Source: Microbacterium resistens NBRC 103078
GTDB lineage: Bacteria > Actinomycetota > Actinomycetes > Actinomycetales > Microbacteriaceae
Direction of reading: 5' to 3'
DNA: 44,777 nt
Assembly: GCF_001552355.1 (NCBI RefSeq)
Contig: NZ_BCRA01000035.1
Span: 1-44,777, forward strand
The translations under genes were made by a program, and so were the position numbers. Every line of letters begins with the position of its first letter. The stretch's first letter is position 1. Below the pieces are notes generated by a model. The model was not told the origin of the DNA, searched no databases, and worked only from the letters and a program-made list of their open reading frames with translations. Shown in pieces: positions 39,379 through 44,777 of the stretch.

Positions 39379-40823
39379 GCGCGTCCGAGATCCGTCACTT
39401 CGTCGACGGGCGGTGGATCGCCGGGGGCGGGGAGCCTCTCGTCGACCTGAACCCGAGTCGTCCGTCGGACGTCGTGGCTGAGGGGCGCGGGGCCTCGGCG
39501 GCCGACGTCGACACGGCCTTCCGCGCCGCCCGGGCCGCGTTCGAGGGGTGGCGGAGAACGCCCGCACGTGCTCGCGCGGCGATCCTCCTCCGGGCGGCGG
39601 ACGCCATCGAGGCGCATCGCGAGGACTGGGGGCGCGAGCTCGCCCGCGAGGAGGGGAAGACGCTGGTCGAGGCGGTCGCGGAGACCGGTCACGCCGCGAA
39701 CATCCTCCGGTTCCACGCTCAGGAGGTCGAGCGGCAGAGCGGCGAGGTCTTCGAATCGCCGACCCAGGGGGAGCGCATCCTGGTGATCCGTCGCCCGGTC
39801 GGGGTCGTCGGCGCGATCACGCCGTTCAACTTCCCGATCTCGATCCCGGCCTGGAAGCTCGCCCCGGCACTCGTCTGGGGGAACACCGTGGTGTGGAAGC
39901 CGGCGACCTCCGTCCCGCTCCTGGCGATGCGCTTCGCGCAGGCGCTGGAGGGCGCCGGTCTTCCCCGAGGCGTGCTGAACCTCGTCAACGGTGCCCCCGA
40001 GGTCGGCGAGGCCATCGTGGGGCATGCGGACGTCGACGCGGTCACCTTCACCGGCTCCACGCGGGTCGGCCGGATGATCGCCGCACAGCTCGCCGGACGC
40101 GGCGTCCCCTTCCAGGGCGAGCTCGGCGGGAAGAACGCCTCGCTCGTCCTGGCCGACGCGGATCTCGACGTCGCGGTCGAGCAGGTGGCCCTCGGGGCGT
40201 TCCGCGCCGCCGGCCAGAAGTGCACGGCGACCTCGCGCGTCATCGTGCACGAGGACGTCGCCGACGATTTCCTCCGTCGGCTCGCGGCCCGCACCGCGGC
40301 GATGACCGTGGGCGACGCGCTGGACGAGGGCGCGGAGGTGGGGCCGGTGGTGGACGCGGTCGCCCGCGACCGGGTCGTCGCGGCGCTCACGCGAGCACGG
40401 GCCACCGCGACGCCCGTGCTCGCTCCCGAGCCGTACACGTCAGGGCCGCTCGCGGAGGGGTACTTCGTCCCGCCGTCGGTGTTCGAGCTGGACGACGACG
40501 AGCCGGGGGAGCTCTGGACCGAAGAGCTCTTCGGACCCGTGGTCGGCGTGCGCCGCGTCTCGTCCACCGCGGAGGGGATCCGCCTGGTCAACGACAGCGA
40601 GTACGGGCTGTCCACCGCGGTGTTCACGACGAGCCTGGCCGACGCGCTCGCGGCGATCGAGGACATCCGCGTGGGGGTGGTCCATGTGAACTCCGCCTCC
40701 GCCGGCGCCGACCTCCATGTGCCGTTCGGCGGCACCGCGGCGAGCGCGCTCGGTCCCAAGGAACAGGGCGCGGCCGCCCGGGACTTCTTCACCGAGACGG
40801 CGACGGTCTACCTCCGCGGCTGA
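39375..40823 (+). CDS. Aldehyde dehydrogenase (glutarate/succinate semialdehyde type)
   Basis: 482 aa from ATG at 39375. ALDH superfamily: ITPFNFPISIPAWKLAPAL (cofactor site), FTGSTRVGR, catalytic Glu249 in ELGGKNASLV and nucleophile Cys283 in AGQKCTATSRV, and EELFGPVVGV. The N-terminal region (LRFHAQEVERQSGEVFESP) is closest in style to 2-oxoglutarate semialdehyde/succinate semialdehyde dehydrogenases. In this operon the substrate is most likely glutarate semialdehyde made by the aminotransferase. The 3' end overlaps the convergent MerR-type gene by 35 nt. Confidence 0.93.
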   Translation: MSASEIRHFVDGRWIAGGGEPLVDLNPSRPSDVVAEGRGASAADVDTAFRAARAAFEGWRRTPARARAAILLRAADAIEAHREDWGRELAREEGKTLVEAVAETGHAANILRFHAQEVERQSGEVFESPTQGERILVIRRPVGVVGAITPFNFPISIPAWKLAPALVWGNTVVWKPATSVPLLAMRFAQALEGAGLPRGVLNLVNGAPEVGEAIVGHADVDAVTFTGSTRVGRMIAAQLAGRGVPFQGELGGKNASLVLADADLDVAVEQVALGAFRAAGQKCTATSRVIVHEDVADDFLRRLAARTAAMTVGDALDEGAEVGPVVDAVARDRVVAALTRARATATPVLAPEPYTSGPLAEGYFVPPSVFELDDDEPGELWTEELFGPVVGVRRVSSTAEGIRLVNDSEYGLSTAVFTTSLADALAAIEDIRVGVVHVNSASAGADLHVPFGGTAASALGPKEQGAAARDFFTETATVYLRG

Positions 40824-41841
40824 TCCCGGCGGCTCCCTCCCGTCCGGTCGGGGCCTCGCTCCGACGGCGCAGCAGCGCGGCGGCGGTGAGGGCGACTCGG
40901 CGGTCCGGATCCTCCGTCCGCTCCCTCAGCAGCGCGTCCGCCTCGGGGCCGGGGATCTCCGCCAGAGCGGCGACGAGGCGGGCGCGCGCCGCCTCGTCGG
41001 CGCCGTCCAATGCGTCCCGGAGAGCGGCGACGACCGGGATCGGCTCCTCGCGGAGCGCGAGGGCGGTCAGGGCGTCGGCCGCCTCCACGTCGTCGCGCCC
41101 CTCGACGACGAGCGCGACCAGGCCGGTGATCGCGTCGACGTCGCCGCGGCGCCCTCGGGCGAGGAGGGCGCGAGCCCGGACGAACGGGTCGGGATGCGGA
41201 TCGGCGGCGGCCAGCGCTTCCTGCGCGCGGGATGTGCCGAGCTTCTGCAGCGCCTCCACGGCGCGACGGCGGCGATCGGGTTCCCCGGAGCCGAGAGCAT
41301 CGACGAGATCGGGGACGACGCCGTCCCCGATCTGAGCGAGCGCCCAGTCGAGGGCGCCGGCGGCGTTCGGATCGGCCTCCGCCAGCGCGGCGTCCACGAC
41401 GGCAGCGGCCTCGCGCTCGTCGCCCTCCAGGCCCAGCGCGAGCCGCTGCCGTGCGGACGGGCTCTCCGCGTCCAGGCCGCGAAGCAGAGCGACCGTCCGC
41501 AACACGTCCGCCCACCCGTCCGGGGCGCTCGCCCGCACCCGGGTCAGATCGTGCAGCAGGCTCGTCTCCCTCGCCAATCGCTCGCGCGTGCGGGCGATGA
41601 GCCGGTCGACCAGCTCGGCGGGCCGGTACGACGGGTCGTCGAGGAGAGCGGCGACCTCCGCAAGTCCGAGGCCCAGCGAACGAAGTCCCTCCACATGGAA
41701 GAGGCGCGCGAGGTCCTCCTCCGCGTACCGGCGATAGCCGCCGGCGGTGCGCTGCGCGGGCGAGACCAGGCCGATCCGGTCGTAGTGGCGGAGCATCCGG
41801 GCGCTCACCCCCGAGCGCTCCGCCACCTCGCCGATCAGCAT
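40789..41841 (-). CDS. MerR-family regulator with HEAT-like repeat C-terminal domain
   Basis: 350 aa from ATG at 41841. The N-terminal MerR helix-turn-helix is clear: MLIGEVAERSGVSARMLRHY, then DRIGLVSPAQRTAGGYRRY and a dimerisation helix with SLGLGLAEVAALLDD. Instead of a small ligand-binding domain, about 200 residues of Ala/Leu-rich alpha-helical repeats follow (for example DALGSGEPDRRRRAVEALQKLG, DPHPDPFVRARALLARG), like HEAT/PBS_HEAT repeats. It overlaps the upstream HEAT-protein gene by 7 nt. The repeat region may bind the partner HEAT protein or another macromolecule. Confidence 0.9.
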   Translation of the reverse strand: MLIGEVAERSGVSARMLRHYDRIGLVSPAQRTAGGYRRYAEEDLARLFHVEGLRSLGLGLAEVAALLDDPSYRPAELVDRLIARTRERLARETSLLHDLTRVRASAPDGWADVLRTVALLRGLDAESPSARQRLALGLEGDEREAAAVVDAALAEADPNAAGALDWALAQIGDGVVPDLVDALGSGEPDRRRRAVEALQKLGTSRAQEALAAADPHPDPFVRARALLARGRRGDVDAITGLVALVVEGRDDVEAADALTALALREEPIPVVAALRDALDGADEAARARLVAALAEIPGPEADALLRERTEDPDRRVALTAAALLRRRSEAPTGREGAAGISRGGRPSPSR

Positions 41842-42521
41842 CCGGCCGTCCCCGTCCCCGTCCGGGGCGCAGCGCGGAGGGCGACCAGTCGTCGCGCCTC
41901 GGCGAGCGCGGTCTCGAACCCCTCGTCCGGGTCCGCCATGATCCGCTCCGTGGCGAGGGCGTGCAGGAGCACGTGCTCCGCGGCGTGGCGGCGCGCCGAC
42001 GCGACGGCGGGGGCGGCGGGTGCGCCGAGGACGGCGAACGCGCGGCTGAGACTCCGCTGCAGCGCGAGATCGCCCCGGCCGAACTGCGTCGCGAGCGTCT
42101 CCGCCAGCGCGGTGACCCCGTCCGCGGGGACGAGGCCGGACGCGGCGCGCCAGGCCGCGCGTGCGACCTCGTCGTCCTCGTCGCGCAGCAGCTCGTCGGA
42201 GATCGCGGACCACGTGGCCGGGTCGCCGATCTTCGACAGCGTGTGCAAGGCCTGGCTCCGGGCCTGCGGGATCGGGGACGCCAGCTCCGCGAGCAGGAGC
42301 GGGACCACGATCCGCGGGTCGTGGCGGGTGAGCGCCCAGGTGAGCATGTCACGCACGAAGAAGTCCGGCTCGACCGCGCAGCGCTCCACGAGCGGCGGCA
42401 CGAACGCCTCCGCGGGGCGCGTGCCCGCCGCGAGCGCGGCCTGCAGTCGGGTCGACGACGACGTCGCCTCCAGGGTGTGCCGCATCGTCGTCACCGGGTC
42501 CGTCCGGTCTGTCCGGGTCAT
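41835..42521 (-). CDS. HEAT-repeat protein, partner of the MerR-HEAT regulator
   Basis: 228 aa from ATG at 42521, chosen because GGAGG lies 8 nt upstream. All-alpha, with HEAT-like units: EPDFFVRDMLTWALTRHDPRIVVPLLLAELASPIPQARSQALHTLSKIGDPATWSAI and DEDDEVARAAWRAASGL. No catalytic motif or membrane segment seen. The C-terminal end overlaps the MerR-type start. Such MerR/HEAT gene pairs occur in Actinobacteria without assigned function as far as I know. Confidence 0.85.
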   Translation of the reverse strand: MTRTDRTDPVTTMRHTLEATSSSTRLQAALAAGTRPAEAFVPPLVERCAVEPDFFVRDMLTWALTRHDPRIVVPLLLAELASPIPQARSQALHTLSKIGDPATWSAISDELLRDEDDEVARAAWRAASGLVPADGVTALAETLATQFGRGDLALQRSLSRAFAVLGAPAAPAVASARRHAAEHVLLHALATERIMADPDEGFETALAEARRLVALRAAPRTGTGTAGC

Positions 42522-42598
42522 CTCGACCACCTCCGCCCTCCAGCATCGACCTTGTCACCATGTCAAGGTCAAGGGAAGAGGGCCGACGCCGTCGGCGA

Positions 42599-43249
42599 TC
42601 AGCGTCCGTAACGGGCGAGGAAGGTCTCGACGCCTTCGCGCGCGAGGACCGACAGGTCCTCCGGGGACAGACGCGCCGCGCCGGCCGTGAGCGTCGCCCG
42701 GTCCAGCGGCGTGCCGACGACCAGCCAGGTGAACTGACGCGCCGCCGTACGCGGGTCGGGGACGTCGAGCACGCCCCGTGCGTCCAGGTCGGCGAGCGCG
42801 TCGGCGAGGAGGGACTCGTTGCGGTCCCAGCTGCGGCGCACATAGTCACCGGCCACCGCGGGCAGCCGCTCGGCCTCGGAGATCACCAGGCTCCGCATGC
42901 GCACCACGGGGTCGCTCAGGACGCCGTTCTGCAGTGCCGCCGCGAGGTCGAGCAGGGCCGCGCGGGGATCGCCGCCCGCGAGGAGTCTCTCCCGGTGCGG
43001 CTTCATGGCGTCTCGGCCCCGGTCGACCCAGTCCGCCACGACGGCGGAGAAGAGGTCCTCCTTCGTGCCGTGCTGACGGTACAGCGTCTGCTTGGAGATC
43101 CGCGCGCCCGCGGCCACCGCGTCCATGGTGGTGGCCGCGTACCCCTCCCGGAGAAAGATGTCGCGAGCCACCGCGAGCAGCTCCGGGCCGGTCAGTCCGC
43201 CCGGACGCCCTCGGCGTCGGGGCGGCGTGGGGCGATCGATGACATCCAT
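42599..43249 (-). CDS. TetR-family regulator divergent from DUF1761/DUF1905 genes
   Basis: 216 aa. Basic N-terminus RRRGRPGG, then the TetR_N domain LLAVARDIFLREGYAATTMDAVAAGARISKQTLYRQHGTKEDLFSAVV. The C-terminal region (GDYVRRSWDRNESLLADALADLDARG...) fits the TetR_C_7/TetR_C_39 group. ATG at 43249. The spacer to the divergent gene holds an inverted repeat, so it likely controls that pair and itself. Confidence 0.92.
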   Translation of the reverse strand: MDVIDRPTPPRRRGRPGGLTGPELLAVARDIFLREGYAATTMDAVAAGARISKQTLYRQHGTKEDLFSAVVADWVDRGRDAMKPHRERLLAGGDPRAALLDLAAALQNGVLSDPVVRMRSLVISEAERLPAVAGDYVRRSWDRNESLLADALADLDARGVLDVPDPRTAARQFTWLVVGTPLDRATLTAGAARLSPEDLSVLAREGVETFLARYGR

Positions 43250-43268
43250 CCCTAAATAGTACTAGACA

Positions 43269-43293
43269 GTACGCATGGGGAGGTATAGCGTAC
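43269..43293. promoter_or_regulatory. Inverted repeat in the TetR/DUF1761 spacer
   Basis: GTACGC (43269-43274) and GCGTAC (43288-43293) form an inverted repeat with 13 bp between; further GTAC half-sites flank it (around 43258 and 43300). TATAGC within it may be a -10 of the plus-strand gene. Candidate TetR operator. Confidence 0.5.
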
Positions 43294-43320
43294 GGGTAAG
43301 TACTCAAATTGGAGGGTGAC

Positions 43321-43707
43321 ATGATCGGGATCGGCATCGCCGTCGCCACGGTGGCGGCGTTCATCCTCAGCTCCGTGTATTACATGGTGCTGACGCCGTG
43401 GGAGCGGAGGGCGACCGGGGGCCGTGCCGTGGAGCGCGGGAAGCCGGGCCCGGTGCGGGTCCTGGCCGAGCTCCTGCGCACGGCCGTGCTCGCTTCCGGG
43501 TTCGGGTGGCTCGCGACGCAGGCCGGGATGACGGATCTGCCGGGCGTGCTGCTGCTCGCCGTCGTGCTGTGGATCGTCTTCCCGGTCGTGCTCCTCACGG
43601 GCTCGGTGGGGTGGGATCGTGCGCCCGTCCCCACCGCCGTGCTGCACGCCGGCGACTGGCTCCTGAAGCTCCTGCTGATCGCCGTGGCGATCGGCCTCCT
43701 GCACTGA
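43321..43707 (+). CDS. DUF1761-like small membrane protein
   Basis: 128 aa from ATG at 43321 with GGAGGG six nt upstream, which decides this start over an ATG 12 nt earlier. Four transmembrane segments: [20 protein letters not shown], an amphipathic middle with [37 protein letters not shown] and [16 protein letters not shown]. The [14 protein letters not shown] pattern is typical of DUF1761. Function unknown. It is followed after 29 nt by the DUF1905 gene. Confidence 0.8.
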   Translation: MIGIGIAVATVAAFILSSVYYMVLTPWERRATGGRAVERGKPGPVRVLAELLRTAVLASGFGWLATQAGMTDLPGVLLLAVVLWIVFPVVLLTGSVGWDRAPVPTAVLHAGDWLLKLLLIAVAIGLLH

Positions 43708-43736
43708 CGCGAACGAACCGGAAGGAAAAGACGATC

Positions 43737-44045
43737 ATGGACGACACGAACACGAACATGAGCACGAAGACCGGACCGTTGGACGTCACGTTCACCGCGC
43801 CCCTCGTCACGAGCGACGCCAAGGGCGGATGGACCTACGTGCAGATGGAGGGGTCTGCGGAGTACTTCGGGACCCGCGGGCTCGTCAAGGTGAGCGGCAC
43901 CGTCGACGGCGAGCCGTTCGAGAGCTCCTTCATGGCGCTCGGCGACGGCACGCACAAGCTGCCGGTCTCCGCCGCCGTCCGCCGACGCATCGGCAAGGCC
44001 ACGGGGGACACGGTGACCGTGCACCTCACCGAGCGGCGCGGCTGA
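43737..44045 (+). CDS. DUF1905 domain protein
   Basis: 102 aa. Fits DUF1905: [55 protein letters not shown] and [17 protein letters not shown]; a small beta-barrel of the DNA/RNA-barrel type is predicted for this family. AAGGAAAAG precedes the start as a purine-rich Shine-Dalgarno. Likely co-transcribed with the DUF1761 gene under the divergent TetR-type regulator. Function unknown. Confidence 0.88.
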   Translation: MDDTNTNMSTKTGPLDVTFTAPLVTSDAKGGWTYVQMEGSAEYFGTRGLVKVSGTVDGEPFESSFMALGDGTHKLPVSAAVRRRIGKATGDTVTVHLTERRG

Positions 44046-44057
44046 TCCCTCGCGGGG

Positions 44058-44777
44058 TCAGCGGACGTTGGCCTCGAGCCAGGGGAGCGGGTCGATCGGG
44101 GCACCGTTCACGTGCACCTCGAAGTGCAGGCACGAGCCGAAGATGTAGCCCGTCGAGCCGACGTTGCCCAGGTACTGTCCGGCGGTGACGCGTTCGCCCA
44201 CCTCGACGGCCCTGGTGCCGTAGTCCATGTGCCCGTACAGGGTCGAGATCGCCGAGGCTCCGCCTCCGAGATCGTGCTCGATCTGCACGGTCACGCCGTA
44301 GCCGCCGTAGCTCTCCTGGGACATCGAGACCACGCCGTCGGCCGCCGCGTAGATCGGCGTGCCGACGGAGGCGGCGTAGTCCTGGCCCATGTGACTGCGG
44401 CCGGGACGGCTCTCGCCGAAGCCGTCCGTCATCGTGTAGGAGCCGGCGGACATCGGGATGATGACCTGGCCCGGCTTCGCGATCGGAGCGATGCCGCTGC
44501 GTGCGGTGGCAGCGGCGACGGCCTGGATCTCCTCGAGCTCGTCGGGAGTGGTCGCCGTGTAGGACCCGCGGATGCTCACGTCCGGAAGGACCTCGGCGTT
44601 GGCGGTGAACGACTGGGCGCGGATGTCCGCGGCGGCCGCCGACGACGAGACCGCGGCACCGGACTGCACGAGCCCGATCGCCGGGATGGTCGTCCCGCAC
44701 ACGAGCGCGGTCACCGCGAGCGCGACGCCGGCGGTGCGGCTGATGCGCCGGACCCCGGGGCGGCGGGGCGCGAAGGA
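44058..44777 (-). CDS. Secreted M23 family metallopeptidase (partial, N-terminus beyond window)
   Basis: The minus frame is open to the window edge and reads RRPGVRRISR then a hydrophobic segment TAGVALAVTALVCGTTIPAIGL, a typical Sec signal or anchor; the true start lies outside. A GTG at 44714 inside the signal is not the likely start. LytM/M23 catalytic features: FGESRPGRSHMGQDYA (His and Asp zinc ligands), HMDYGTRAVEVGERV, and HFEVHVNG (H-x-H). It should cleave peptidoglycan peptide cross-links outside the membrane. The stop lies 12 nt from the convergent DUF1905 gene. Confidence 0.92.
   Translation of the reverse strand, partial: SFAPRRPGVRRISRTAGVALAVTALVCGTTIPAIGLVQSGAAVSSSAAAADIRAQSFTANAEVLPDVSIRGSYTATTPDELEEIQAVAAATARSGIAPIAKPGQVIIPMSAGSYTMTDGFGESRPGRSHMGQDYAASVGTPIYAAADGVVSMSQESYGGYGVTVQIEHDLGGGASAISTLYGHMDYGTRAVEVGERVTAGQYLGNVGSTGYIFGSCLHFEVHVNGAPIDPLPWLEANVR

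Noticed and set aside
1..44777. tRNA genes as an integration site, rRNA, CRISPR arrays, riboswitches
   Set aside because: No cloverleaf with a T-arm signature, no regularly spaced repeats and no recognised riboswitch fold was found by eye.

Overview
The window is high-GC DNA from an actinobacterium. Codon use, many leaderless-looking promoters, and the M23 peptidase, DUF6069 and MoxR/VWA genes suggest a Microbacteriaceae member (Microbacterium-like); the genus is an inference. No rRNA, tRNA or CRISPR array was found.

Left arm (1-12423): an amide/amine utilisation locus. On the minus strand a tightly packed operon runs from a copper amine oxidase through a five-part oligopeptide ABC importer (binding protein, two permeases, two ATPases) to a NylC/DmpA-like Ntn hydrolase, a PaiB-like FMN-binding protein and a C45 (penicillin acyltransferase-like) hydrolase that leaves the window. 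A LacI-type regulator and a type III CoA-transferase are divergent from it. A perfect 18-bp palindrome lies just downstream of the -10 of the amine oxidase promoter.

Middle (12425-about 35419): about 23 kb of accessory DNA. It is flanked by a 14-bp direct repeat that duplicates the last bases of the CoA-transferase gene. It holds broken IS481 and IS3 transposases, one complete IS3-family element, gene fragments (alpha/beta hydrolase, cytosine methyltransferase), two DrrAB-type ABC exporters, an AraC/hydrolase pair, an arginase-like protein lacking a metal-ligand His, a TetR/MFS efflux pair, and a TetR/glycosidase-like/CPBP operon. The most unusual part is 16192-21558: a small HTH gene with overlapping palindromic operators, then MoxR AAA+ ATPase, VWA metallopeptidase-like protein, a protein made of about fourteen 13-residue repeats, and an ABC-2 exporter, all closely packed on one strand.

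Right arm (35448-44777): a PucR-type regulator divergent from a coupled operon for a GabT-like aminotransferase, glutaryl-CoA dehydrogenase and aldehyde dehydrogenase. With the CoA-transferase on the other side of the island this makes an omega-amino acid (5-aminovalerate type) to glutarate to glutaryl-CoA to crotonyl-CoA pathway. I infer that both arms were one contiguous locus before the island entered. Beyond it lie a MerR-HEAT/HEAT pair, a TetR with DUF1761 and DUF1905 genes, and a secreted M23 peptidase cut by the window edge.
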